A DNA stretch of 64,000 nucleotides from JBDIAR01 sp039812545. GTDB taxonomy: Bacteria > Actinomycetota > Actinomycetes > Actinomycetales > Dermatophilaceae. Each line of letters opens with the position of its first letter. The first letter of the stretch is position 1. Positions 15,821 to 23,903 of this stretch are shown piece after piece. Below the pieces are notes generated by a model. That model did no database searches and was not told where the DNA came from. It worked only from the letters and a program-made list of their open reading frames with translations. Location: the NCBI GenBank assembly GCA_039812545.1, contig JBDIAR010000002.1, forward strand, positions 1-64,000, in the 5' to 3' direction. The translations under genes were made by a program, and so were the position numbers.

Positions 15821-17076
15821 CTGGTCACCTCCCCCTGGATGCCCTGTCGGCGGGCGGCCTGATAGATCCGCCGACCGTAGTGCAGCAGTTTCTGGCGGAC
15901 CGGGATCAGCCCCTGCGGCCGGAAGATCATCAGGACCATCAGGGCCAGCCCGAAGAAGAGGTACTTGTATTCGGCGATGGAGTTGCCGTCGATCGTGAAC
16001 CAGAGGAACTCGGTGCGGCCGAGGAAGTAGTTCGGCAGGTAGACGATGAGGAAGGCGCCGAGGATGACGCCGAGCTTGTTGCCCTGCCCACCGAGCACGA
16101 CCGCGCACAAGAAGAGCACCGAGTTGATGACGTTGAAGTTGGCGGGGTTCACGTAGCCGACCTGACCGGCATACAGGGCCCCGGACAGACCGCCGATCCC
16201 GGCGCCGATGACGAACGCCCACAGCTTGAACCGGAACGTCGGGACGCCCATGATCTCGGCGGCGTCCTCGTCCTCGCGGATCGCCACCCAGGCGCGGCCC
16301 ACGCGGGAGCGCTCAAGGTTGCCGACCAGCATGAGGACGAGCACGATCATGAGCAGGGACAGCCAGAACCACCAGGTGCCGTTGTTCGGGTTCCCGGCGC
16401 TGTTCCCCGCGGAGAACACCCCGCCCGGGTTCGTCGCGGACGACCCGACGATGGGCGCGGCCAACTGGGACAGACCCTGGCCGCCCTTGGTGACATCGGT
16501 GAGATTGTCGGCCAGGAGTCGGACGATCTCGCCGAAGCCGAGGGTGACGATCGCGAGATAGTCGCCCCGCAACCGCAGGGTCGGTGTCCCGAGGATCAGG
16601 CCGGAGATCGCGGTCAACAGCATGGCGACTGGGAGCACCGCCAACCAGGCCCATTGGTCCGACAACCAGCCGTCCGCCCCGGTCTGCCGCCATGGGCTCT
16701 CCGGTGAGGTGAGCAGGGCGACGCTGTAGGCGCCTACGGCGTAGAAGCCGACGTAGCCGAGGTCGAGCAGCCCGGCCTGGCCGACGACGACGTTGAGGCC
16801 GATCGCGATCAACGCCGTCATGCCGAACTGGGCCATGACGTACCCGAAGTTGTACCCCTGAGTCTCCAGACCGGACGGCACCCAGAACGGCAGGGTCGCG
16901 ATCGCGAGGATGAACGGCACCCCGGCGGCCCACTGGCCGGCCCGCGGCAGGGCGTTCCACCAGAGGCGGAGGCGATCGCCGATCGCGATGGGGGCCTTAC
17001 GGGCGCCGTCCGGCGCCTCGGGGGTCGGGGTCCCGGAAGTGGGGGTCCCGGAGGTCGGGGTCGCAGGGGTCGTCAT
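15817..17076 (-). CDS. livM: Branched-chain amino acid ABC transporter, permease LivM
   Basis: A 419-residue inner-membrane permease with about ten hydrophobic segments. The core contains GLNVVVGQAGLLDLGYVGFY, the LRLRGDYLAIVTLGFGEI region and the cytoplasmic VGRAWVAIREDEDAAEIMGV (EAA-like loop contacting the ATPase), all typical of LivM. The N-terminus carries four 5-residue repeats (TPATP, TSGTP, TSGTP, TPEAP) encoded by 15-bp tandem repeats, followed by a basic stretch before the first membrane helix. The ATG at 17076 overlaps the livH stop (ATGA). The C-terminus extends about 25 basic residues past the last helix. Confidence 0.95.
   Translation of the reverse strand: MTTPATPTSGTPTSGTPTPEAPDGARKAPIAIGDRLRLWWNALPRAGQWAAGVPFILAIATLPFWVPSGLETQGYNFGYVMAQFGMTALIAIGLNVVVGQAGLLDLGYVGFYAVGAYSVALLTSPESPWRQTGADGWLSDQWAWLAVLPVAMLLTAISGLILGTPTLRLRGDYLAIVTLGFGEIVRLLADNLTDVTKGGQGLSQLAAPIVGSSATNPGGVFSAGNSAGNPNNGTWWFWLSLLMIVLVLMLVGNLERSRVGRAWVAIREDEDAAEIMGVPTFRFKLWAFVIGAGIGGLSGALYAGQVGYVNPANFNVINSVLFLCAVVLGGQGNKLGVILGAFLIVYLPNYFLGRTEFLWFTIDGNSIAEYKYLFFGLALMVLMIFRPQGLIPVRQKLLHYGRRIYQAARRQGIQGEVTR
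17011..17070 (-). repeat. 15-bp tandem repeats encoding the LivM N-terminus
   Basis: Four in-frame 15-bp units encode TPATP, TSGTP, TSGTP and TPEAP (LivM residues 3-22). The middle two are identical at protein level. Copy number could vary without a frameshift. Confidence 0.7.
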
Positions 17077-18125
17077 GCGCGGGCCCTCCCCAGGCTCTCG
17101 CCGAGCAGGCCGGTCGGCCGGAACATCAAGATGAGCACCAGCAGCACGAAGGCGATGACGTCCTTCCACTGGGTTCCGAGGACGGCCTGGCCCCAGCTCT
17201 CGGTGATCCCGAGCAGCAGACCGCCCAACAGTGCACCGCGCAGATTGCCGATGCCGCCGAGCACCGCGGCGCAGAACGCCTTGATGCCGAGCAGGAAACC
17301 GCCCGAGAAGATGATGCCGCTCGCGCCGGCCGGTTTGAGCGAGAAGAGCAGGGCGGCGGCCCCGGCCAGCACCCCGCCGATGAGGAAGGTCATCATGATG
17401 ATCCGTTCGCGGGAAACGCCCATCAGGGTCGCCGTCGTGGGGTCTTGGGCGACGGCCCGGATACCCCGACCGAACTTGGTCCGATTCACGAAGAGGTCGG
17501 TCGCCAGCGCCAGACCCAGCGCCGAGAAGACGATGATGATCGTGGTATTCATCACGGTTCCGTCGAACAGGTCGAACTGCGGTTTGGGTTGGACGAGCTT
17601 GATGGGCACCTGCGCGTTCAGACCACCCAGCTTCCCGCCGGTCAGTTTGGGCAGCACGAAGTGGACGAACTCCTGCAGGACGAACGATGCCCCGATGGCC
17701 GTGATGAGGAAGACCAGCGACGGTGCGTTGCGTCGGCGCAGTGGCCGGTATGCCACCCGCTCGAGGGTGACCGCGACGCCTCCCGAGACGGCCATCGCGA
17801 AGACCATGGCGGCGCCGAGATAGACGATCGTCATGAGGATGCCCTCGGCGTAGGCCCGCGGGCCCGGATCGAAACCGAGCCACATCAACGCGGTGTACTG
17901 GGCGAACAGCCCCAGCATGAAGACTTCGGAATGCGCGAAGTTGATGAGCCGGAGCACGCCGTAGACCAGGGTGTAGCCGACGGCCACCAGGGCATACACC
18001 GACCCCCACTCCAGGCCGTCGATGGTGGCCTGCCAGAACCGAGCCGCCAGCCCGGCGAGGTCGAACTTGATGACCTCACTCGGCAGCGGGCCGGCCCCGA
18101 CGAGCACGGCGGTCAGCATGTGCAT
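17073..18125 (-). CDS. livH: Branched-chain amino acid ABC transporter, permease LivH
   Basis: A 350-residue permease with eight or more hydrophobic segments. The N-terminal GLEWGSVYALVAVGYTLVYGVLRLINFAHSEVFMLG run is the LivH hallmark, and the RAVAQDPTTATLMGV loop near residue 240 is the ATPase-contact segment. It forms the membrane channel with LivM. Start choice is between ATG at 18125 and ATG at 18119, with AAAGGAG just upstream; the first is given. It is separated from livJ by an 89-bp gap that holds two hairpins, suggesting lower expression than the binding protein. Confidence 0.95.
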   Translation of the reverse strand: MHMLTAVLVGAGPLPSEVIKFDLAGLAARFWQATIDGLEWGSVYALVAVGYTLVYGVLRLINFAHSEVFMLGLFAQYTALMWLGFDPGPRAYAEGILMTIVYLGAAMVFAMAVSGGVAVTLERVAYRPLRRRNAPSLVFLITAIGASFVLQEFVHFVLPKLTGGKLGGLNAQVPIKLVQPKPQFDLFDGTVMNTTIIIVFSALGLALATDLFVNRTKFGRGIRAVAQDPTTATLMGVSRERIIMMTFLIGGVLAGAAALLFSLKPAGASGIIFSGGFLLGIKAFCAAVLGGIGNLRGALLGGLLLGITESWGQAVLGTQWKDVIAFVLLVLILMFRPTGLLGESLGRARA

Positions 18126-18155
18126 CCTGCTCCTTTATCCCGGCGGGACACGCCC

Positions 18156-18186
18156 CGCGGCCGGGAGCTTATCGCCCCCGGCCGCG
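18156..18186 (-). terminator. 10-bp hairpin between livJ and livH (attenuator-like)
   Basis: CGCGGCCGGG (18156-18165), 11-nt loop, CCCGGCCGCG (18177-18186). It lies inside an operon, after the abundant binding-protein gene and before the permease. This is a usual place for partial termination or RNA stabilisation that lowers permease levels. No T tract. Confidence 0.6.
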
Positions 18187-18195
18187 AGTGGTGAT

Positions 18196-18212
18196 GCGCA
18201 ACACGGTTGCGC
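18196..18212 (-). terminator. Short hairpin directly after livJ
   Basis: GCGCAAC (18196-18202), loop ACG, GTTGCGC (18206-18212), two bases past the livJ stop. Together with the stronger stem 10 bp further on it may protect the livJ 3' end. Confidence 0.45.
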
Positions 18213-18214
18213 GG

Positions 18215-19450
18215 TCAGCTGACCTTGTAAATCCAGATGAGCGACGAGGAGAGCTCACCCTTGTCGTTCCACTTGTAGTGCCGGGCCAGACCATCGGCGT
18301 CGTATGCCTTGACATAGTCGACCATCTTGGCGCGGTCGGTCACCCCGGAGTCGATCGCCTTGAGCATGATGGTCGCCAGGTCGTAGCCCTCGACCGAGTA
18401 CGTGCCGGGGTCGGCGTTGTTCAGCGCCTTGTAGTCCTTGGCGAAGGCCTCCGGAGCCGGACCGCACGGGCAGGACAAGATGGCGTCCTTGGAGTTGTCA
18501 CCGGCCTGCGAGACGAACTGCGGGTCGTTGACACCGTCGGCCGAGACGAACGGGATGGTCACACCGGCCTCGCGCAACTGTGTGACGAACGGAGCCGCTT
18601 CGGCGTAGTAGCCGGCGTAGAAGACCGCGTCGCCGCCGCCGGACTTGATCGCCGAAACCGCCGAGGCGAAGTCCTTGTCGCCGGTCTTGACGCTGGCCGC
18701 GCAGCCGGAGTTGGCGGCGCTGCCGAGGCCGGTGCCGATCTCCTTGGCCAGGCCCACCCCGTAGTCGGAGTTGTCCTGGACCAGGCAGACCTTCTTGTAG
18801 CCGGCGGTGTTGACCATCCACTTGGCCACGGCCGGACCCTGCACGGCGTCGTTGGCCAGGCCACGGTAGAAGTTGGTCCAGCCCTTGGTCGTCAGATCCG
18901 GGTTGGTCGCCGACGCGGTCAGCGAGAGCAGACCGGCCTGGTGAAAGGCGTCGCCGGTGGCCTTGGTCTCACCGGAGAAGGCCGGGCCGAGCAGACCGAT
19001 GACGGTCTTGTCGTTGATGATCTGCGGGGCCACCTGGGTGGCCTTCTGCGGGTCGCCCTCGGTGTCGAACTGCTGGAGCTTGACCTGGCAGTCCGCGTTG
19101 GCCTTGTTGTGCTTGTCGACGGCGACCTTGGCGCCGTTGAGGATGTTGATGCCGAGGGCCGCGTTCGGGCCGGTGAGCGCGCCGGCCATGGCGATCGCGA
19201 CGCCGCTGCACTTGGCCTTGCCGTCCCCCGCGGGGTCGGCGGGAGTACCGCTGGTGGCGGCCTGGACCGCCTTACCCTCGCTGTCGATCTGGATGTCGGG
19301 CTTGATCGTCAGTGGAGCCGAACTCTTCGACGTGTTCGTACCCGACGCCGCACCCGGCGCCGGGGTCTCTGCCTTGCTGCCACACGCCGCAAGCGTGAGC
19401 GAGGCGGCCACCGCCACGACCAGCCCGCTTCGCACCGTCACACGCTGCAC
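18215..19450 (-). CDS. livJ: Branched-chain amino acid ABC transporter, substrate-binding lipoprotein
   Basis: A 411-residue periplasmic-binding-type-1 lipoprotein. The signal peptide ends in the lipobox LTLAAC with the acylated Cys near residue 23, followed by a Gly/Ala/Pro/Thr linker. The receptor domain shows GPNAALGINILNGAKVAVD, a VIGLLGPAFSGETKA segment (ligand-binding loop) and a DNSDYGVGLAKEI strand, all Leu/Ile/Val-binding-protein like. Membrane-anchored on the outer face, it delivers substrate to LivHM; whether it prefers leucine or other amides cannot be told. The GTG at 19450 has GGAGG 8 nt upstream. Confidence 0.95.
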   Translation of the reverse strand: MQRVTVRSGLVVAVAASLTLAACGSKAETPAPGAASGTNTSKSSAPLTIKPDIQIDSEGKAVQAATSGTPADPAGDGKAKCSGVAIAMAGALTGPNAALGINILNGAKVAVDKHNKANADCQVKLQQFDTEGDPQKATQVAPQIINDKTVIGLLGPAFSGETKATGDAFHQAGLLSLTASATNPDLTTKGWTNFYRGLANDAVQGPAVAKWMVNTAGYKKVCLVQDNSDYGVGLAKEIGTGLGSAANSGCAASVKTGDKDFASAVSAIKSGGGDAVFYAGYYAEAAPFVTQLREAGVTIPFVSADGVNDPQFVSQAGDNSKDAILSCPCGPAPEAFAKDYKALNNADPGTYSVEGYDLATIMLKAIDSGVTDRAKMVDYVKAYDADGLARHYKWNDKGELSSSLIWIYKVS

Positions 19451-19721
19451 CTTGGAACCTCCGTATAAGAATGGAACTCCGGGCCCGAACGGATCCGGAG
19501 GGGTCGGTCATACCGATTCGCGAACCTAGCGCACCGCTGCGCAGGATCGAACAGGGCCGCGCCAGACGTGACCAAAACGCGACACGCCACGACGGCACGA
19601 TCCGGCAGTCACAACTCCCGGCATACCCCATGACTACGCCGAGAACGGACTGTGATGGATGCAGGCTAAAGGTTCTCTCGACGCTCGTCCACCGTCGTCC
19701 ACCTTCGGTCGGGCGCGTCGT

Positions 19722-20531
19722 CTACTTGTTGCCGGACATTCCCTCGATGACCGCTTCGGCGACCTCACGCATCCCGAGCCGCCGGTCCATCGCGGTCTTC
19801 TGGATCCACCGGAACGCCTCGTGCTCGGTCACCTTGAGCTGGGTCATCAGGATCCCCTTGGCCCGGTCTACGGCCTTGCGGGTCTCCAGCCGTTCGCCGA
19901 GGTCGGCGATCTCGGCCTCCAGCGAGGCGCGTTCCTCCCAGCGGGAGCGCGCGATGTCGATCGCCGGCCCGAGGTCGGCCTGGGTGAACGGTTTGACGAT
20001 GTATGCCATCACGCCGGCGTCCCGGGCCCGTTCGACGAGTTCCTTCTGCGAGAAGGCCGTCAGCATGATCACCGGCGCGATCTTGTCGCCACCGATCTGT
20101 TCGGCCGCGCTGATCCCGTCGAGCACCGGCATCTTCACGTCCATGATGACCAGGTCGGGACGCAGGTCGCGGGCCAGGTCGACGGCCTGCTCGCCGTTGC
20201 TGGCCTGGCCGACGACGCGATAGCCGCTCTCCGCGAGCATCTCCGCCAGGTCCACCCGGATCAGCGTCTCGTCCTCGGCGATGACGATCCGCAGGCCCCT
20301 GGCCGCCGCTGCCGCGTCCTCCGGCGAGGTGTATGCCGGCGCCGTGTCCGCTTCGTCGGGGGTGGGAGCCGGCTCGACCGGGACGGCCTCGACGGGGGTC
20401 GGCTCGGCGAGGGGGGCGGGTTCGCTCGTCACGGGTTCGACCGGCGGGGTCTGCGGCTGCGCGACGGCCTTCTTCGCCGCGCGCTTGCGCGGCGGAGTCG
20501 GGGAGGATGCTGGATCGGTCGTCTTGGGCAT
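19722..20531 (-). CDS. pdtaR: ANTAR-domain response regulator, PdtaR-like
   Basis: A 269-residue cytosolic regulator. Residues 79-200 form a receiver domain: acidic pair in IAEDETLIRVDL, phospho-acceptor Asp131 in LVIMDVKMP, Thr in MLTAFSQ and Lys in IVKPF. Residues about 205-265 form an ANTAR RNA-binding domain with AVDRAKGILM and EAFRWIQKTAMDRR (the conserved Ala, Ala/Arg and Trp positions). ANTAR proteins bind paired hexanucleotide-loop stems and prevent transcription termination. The first 78 residues are an unusual Lys- then Pro/Ala/Glu-rich extension. No hairpin pair with ANTAR-type loops was spotted nearby. The cognate PdtaS kinase is not in the window. Conserved position next to pyk and polA. 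Confidence 0.93.
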   Translation of the reverse strand: MPKTTDPASSPTPPRKRAAKKAVAQPQTPPVEPVTSEPAPLAEPTPVEAVPVEPAPTPDEADTAPAYTSPEDAAAAARGLRIVIAEDETLIRVDLAEMLAESGYRVVGQASNGEQAVDLARDLRPDLVIMDVKMPVLDGISAAEQIGGDKIAPVIMLTAFSQKELVERARDAGVMAYIVKPFTQADLGPAIDIARSRWEERASLEAEIADLGERLETRKAVDRAKGILMTQLKVTEHEAFRWIQKTAMDRRLGMREVAEAVIEGMSGNK

Positions 20532-20635
20532 GAGGCGAGACTCCGTTGCGACGGTCTTGGCAGTGGCGAGGTGGTGATCACTGATGCACGCGAGGCGAGA
20601 ATCAGCCTAGTGGAGTCTTCGGGGAGTGGTCATCC

Positions 20636-20671
20636 GCACGGTCATGTGCACGGTGAGGTGCACTGTCATCT
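20636..20671. repeat. Three tandem imperfect 12-bp repeats beside tRNA-Leu
   Basis: GCACGGTCATGT, GCACGGTGAGGT and GCACTGTCATCT at 20636, 20648 and 20660, with a degenerate fourth unit GCTCGGTG entering the tRNA 3' end. They lie between the tRNA and pdtaR, downstream of the tRNA on its own strand. Confidence 0.65.
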
Positions 20672-20677
20672 GCTCGG

Positions 20678-20759
20678 TGCCGGGAGCGGGATTCGAACCC
20701 GCACGCCTTGGGGGCAAAGCATTTTGAGTGCTCCGTGTCTGCCATTCCACCACCCCGGC
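20678..20759 (-). tRNA. tRNA-Leu (anticodon CAA)
   Basis: On the minus strand the 82-nt sequence folds as a tRNA: acceptor GCCGGGG with TCCCGGC, T-arm GCGGGTTCGAATCCCGC, anticodon loop CTCAAAA with U33 and anticodon CAA, and a long variable arm as in class II tRNA-Leu. CCA is not encoded (the sequence continues CCG). It decodes UUG, a rare leucine codon in this GC-rich genome. Confidence 0.95.
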
Positions 20760-20878
20760 GAGCCGCCTACACGCCGGTCGCATCGACCGTCACGTGCCGG
20801 GACAGCATACCGAATCCTCGCTCGTCATCGGTTCTCGAACGCGGCTCGCGCGCCCCGGCCACGAGGGAGGCGGCGCCG

Positions 20879-22330
20879 TCAATCCCCGGCGACCTCGTAG
20901 GCGGCGGCCACCTTGTTGACGGCGTCGCCCACCCGGTGGACGCGCAGCGAGTTCGTCGACCCGGGGATGCCGGGCGGGGACCCGGCCGCGATGATGACCA
21001 GATCGCCCTCCTCGCAGCGGTTTTCGGCGAGCAGGGTCCGGTCGACCTGAAGCGCCATCTGGTCGGTGTGGACGACGGACTTGACCAGATAGGTCTCGAT
21101 CCCCCACGACAGCGCCAATTGCGATCGGGTCTCCGGGGTCGGGGTGAACGCCAGCATCGGCAACCGCGAGCGGATCCGGCAGAGCCGACGGGCCGAATCG
21201 CCGCTGTGGGTGAAGGTGATCAGGAACCGGGCCCCCACGAGTTCGCCGATCTCGGCGGCCGCCAGAGTGACCGCTCCGCCGACCGTGTGTTGGGATCCCT
21301 TCAGCGGCGGAATCCGGCTCAGGCCATGGTCTTCGGTGTTCTCGATGATCTTGGCCATGACGCTGACGGCTTCGCGCGGGTAATTGCCGATCGACGTCTC
21401 CCCGGACAGCATGATGGCGTCCGCGCCGTCGAGCACGGCGTTGGCGCAGTCGGAGGCCTCGGCGCGGGTGGGGCGCGGGTTGTCGATCATCGACTCGAAG
21501 ACCTGCGTGGCAACGAGGGCCGGCTTCGCCTCCCGCCGGGCGAGTTCGATCGCGCGTTTCTGGACGAGCGGCACCTGTTCGAGGGGCAGTTCGACGCCGA
21601 GGTCGCCTCGGGCGACCATCACCCCGTCGAAGGCGGCGATGATCTCGCGCAGATTGTCGACCGCCTGCGGCTTCTCGATTTTGGCGATGACCGGTATGCG
21701 GCGTCCCACCTCGTCCATGATCTCGTGGACGTCGCCGAGATCGCGGGCCGTGCGCACGAAGGACAGCGCGATGAAGTCGACGCCCTGCCGCAGCGCCCAA
21801 CGCAAGTCGTCACGGTCCTTGTCCGACAGGGCCGGCACGCTGACGGCCACCCCCGGCAGGTTGATGCCCTTGTTGTTGGACACCACACCGCCGACGACCG
21901 TCTCGGTAAGGACGTCGGTCGCGGTGACCTCGATCGCGCGCAGCATGATCTTGCCGTCGTCGATGAGCAGGACGTCACCGGGGCGCACGTCACCGGGCAG
22001 ACCGGCATACGTCGTCCCCACCTCGGTCTGCGAACCCGGCACGTCGCGGGTGGTGATGGTGAACCGATCCCCCGGCCGCAACTGAATGGGTCCCAGAGCG
22101 AACCGTCCCGTCCTGATCTTGGGACCCTGCAGGTCGGCGAAGATGCCGACGGCTCGTCCGCTCTCGTCGCTGATCCGCCGCACCCGCTGGTAGACCTCGG
22201 CGTGCTGGGCGTGGTCGCCGTGCGACATGTTGAGCCGCGCCACGTCCATTCCCGCGGCGACGAGCCCCCGCAGAGCCTCGTCGGAGCTACACGCCGGCCC
22301 CATGGTGCAGACGATCTTGGCGCGGCGCAT
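20879..22330 (-). CDS. pyk: Pyruvate kinase
   Basis: A 483-residue glycolytic enzyme making pyruvate and ATP from phosphoenolpyruvate. It begins MRRAKIVCTMGPACSSDEAL, with RLNMSHG (K+/ADP site), the catalytic Lys region IPVIAKIEKPQAV and the metal-binding VARGDLGVELP. The C-terminal third is the allosteric domain. The ATG at 22330 has AGGAGG 6 nt upstream. It is encoded just upstream of tRNA-Leu and pdtaR, as in many actinobacteria. Confidence 0.97.
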   Translation of the reverse strand: MRRAKIVCTMGPACSSDEALRGLVAAGMDVARLNMSHGDHAQHAEVYQRVRRISDESGRAVGIFADLQGPKIRTGRFALGPIQLRPGDRFTITTRDVPGSQTEVGTTYAGLPGDVRPGDVLLIDDGKIMLRAIEVTATDVLTETVVGGVVSNNKGINLPGVAVSVPALSDKDRDDLRWALRQGVDFIALSFVRTARDLGDVHEIMDEVGRRIPVIAKIEKPQAVDNLREIIAAFDGVMVARGDLGVELPLEQVPLVQKRAIELARREAKPALVATQVFESMIDNPRPTRAEASDCANAVLDGADAIMLSGETSIGNYPREAVSVMAKIIENTEDHGLSRIPPLKGSQHTVGGAVTLAAAEIGELVGARFLITFTHSGDSARRLCRIRSRLPMLAFTPTPETRSQLALSWGIETYLVKSVVHTDQMALQVDRTLLAENRCEEGDLVIIAAGSPPGIPGSTNSLRVHRVGDAVNKVAAAYEVAGD

Positions 22331-22445
22331 CAGGCCTCCTGGCTGGTCGGGACCGCGGGAGCGGCGTCCGGCGGCAGTGTAGTCACCGTAGCCGCCGATT
22401 CGGGCGAGCCGAGGTGAACAGGGTGCGAACGTCCCGGCGTGCCCC

Positions 22446-23903
22446 TCAGACGACCAGCGGGCGGTCGCCGGGATTGATCGGGCGGGGCAGGGCCGAATGC
22501 CCCATCAGCCAGGCGTCGACCCCGTTGGCACAGGCCCGGCCTTCGGCGATCGCCCACACGATGAGGGACTGGCCGCGCCCGGCGTCGCCGGCCACGAAGA
22601 CCCCCGGAACACTCGTCATGAAACTCGGGTCGCGCTGGATGTTCGACCGCGCGTCGCGGGCCACCCCCAGCTGTTCGACGACGCCCGGGCCCTGCGGGCC
22701 GAGGAAGCCCATGGCGAGGAGGACGAGCTGCGCGGGCAGTTCCCTTTCGGTGCCCGGCACGGCGGCCAGGCCGTCCGGACCGGCGGCCATCTCGACGATC
22801 CGCAGCGCACGCACATTGCCCTCGTCGTCGGCCAGGAACTCCGTCGTGCCGACGGCGTAGAGCCGTTCGCCACCCTCCTCGTGCGCGCTCGCGACGCGGA
22901 AGATCATCGGGTAGGTCGGCCAGGGTTGGGTGGCCGGACGGTCCTCACCGGGACGCGACAAGATCTCCAGCGAGGTGACCGAGCGGGCGCCCTGCCGGTG
23001 CGCGGTGCCGATGCAGTCTGCGCCGGTGTCGCCGCCGCCGATGATGACGACGTCCTTGCCGGTGGCCAGGATCTGGTCCTCAACGGTTTCCCCGAGCGCC
23101 ACCCGGTTGGCCTGCGGGAGGTACTCCATCGCCTGGTGGATCCCGCGAGACTCCCGGCCGGGAACTGGCAGATCGCGCGGCACGGTCGCTCCGATGGCGA
23201 GCACGACCGCGTCGTACCGGTCCCGCAGCTGGTGTCCCGTCAGGTCCACCCCGATGTCGACCCCGCAACGGAACCGGGTTCCCTCGGCCTCCATCTGCGC
23301 GATCCGGCGATCGACGACCGCCTTCTCCATCTTGAACTCGGGTATGCCGTACCGCAGCAGGCCGCCCGGCGCATCGTCGCGTTCGTAGACCGCGACGGTG
23401 TGTCCCGCCCTGGTGAGTTGTTGCGCGGCGGCCAGGCCCGCGGGCCCGGAGCCGACGACGGCCACCGTCTTGCCGGACAACCGTTCCGGCGGTTGCGGGG
23501 TCACATGACCCATCGAGAAGGCCTGTTCGACGATGGTGACCTCGACCTGCTTGATCGTCACCGCCGGCTGGTTGATGCCGAGGACGCACGCGGTTTCGCA
23601 CGGCGCCGGGCAGAGCCGCCCGGTGAACTCCGGGAAGTTGTTCGTCGCGTGCAGCCGCTCCATCGCCGAGTCCCAGCGGCCGACCCGGGTGAAGTCGTTC
23701 CACTCCGGGATCAGGTTGCCCAGCGGACAGCCGTTGTGGCAGAACGGGATACCGCAGTCCATGCAGCGCCCGGCCTGGGCCTGCAGGCGCGGCCGGGGCT
23801 GCTCCTCGTAGACCTCTTTCCAGTCCCGGATTCGCACCGGGACGGGACGGCGGGCGGGTAGATCGCGTTGACGTAGCTTGAGAAAGCCCTGGGGGTCAGC
23901 CAC
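22446..23903 (-). CDS. gltD: Glutamate synthase small (beta) subunit
   Basis: A 485-residue NADPH-oxidising subunit of GOGAT. Two cysteine clusters, CMDCGIPFCHNGC and CPAPCETAC, at residues about 48-60 and 105-115 hold the interdomain [4Fe-4S] centres. VAVVGSGPAGLAAAQQL binds FAD, VVIIGGGDTGADCIG binds NADPH, and the FVAGDAGRGQSLIVWAI motif closes the FAD site. Electrons pass to GltB. The GTG at 23903 overlaps gltB by 8 nt and lies in a GGAGG-bearing context; a longer upstream frame is only the antisense tail of gltB sequence. Confidence 0.96.
   Translation of the reverse strand: MADPQGFLKLRQRDLPARRPVPVRIRDWKEVYEEQPRPRLQAQAGRCMDCGIPFCHNGCPLGNLIPEWNDFTRVGRWDSAMERLHATNNFPEFTGRLCPAPCETACVLGINQPAVTIKQVEVTIVEQAFSMGHVTPQPPERLSGKTVAVVGSGPAGLAAAQQLTRAGHTVAVYERDDAPGGLLRYGIPEFKMEKAVVDRRIAQMEAEGTRFRCGVDIGVDLTGHQLRDRYDAVVLAIGATVPRDLPVPGRESRGIHQAMEYLPQANRVALGETVEDQILATGKDVVIIGGGDTGADCIGTAHRQGARSVTSLEILSRPGEDRPATQPWPTYPMIFRVASAHEEGGERLYAVGTTEFLADDEGNVRALRIVEMAAGPDGLAAVPGTERELPAQLVLLAMGFLGPQGPGVVEQLGVARDARSNIQRDPSFMTSVPGVFVAGDAGRGQSLIVWAIAEGRACANGVDAWLMGHSALPRPINPGDRPLVV

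Noticed and set aside
17077..18009. Upstream extension of livM through livH
   Set aside because: It is livH read in another frame; the ATG at 17076 overlaps the livH stop and begins the natural LivM N-terminus.
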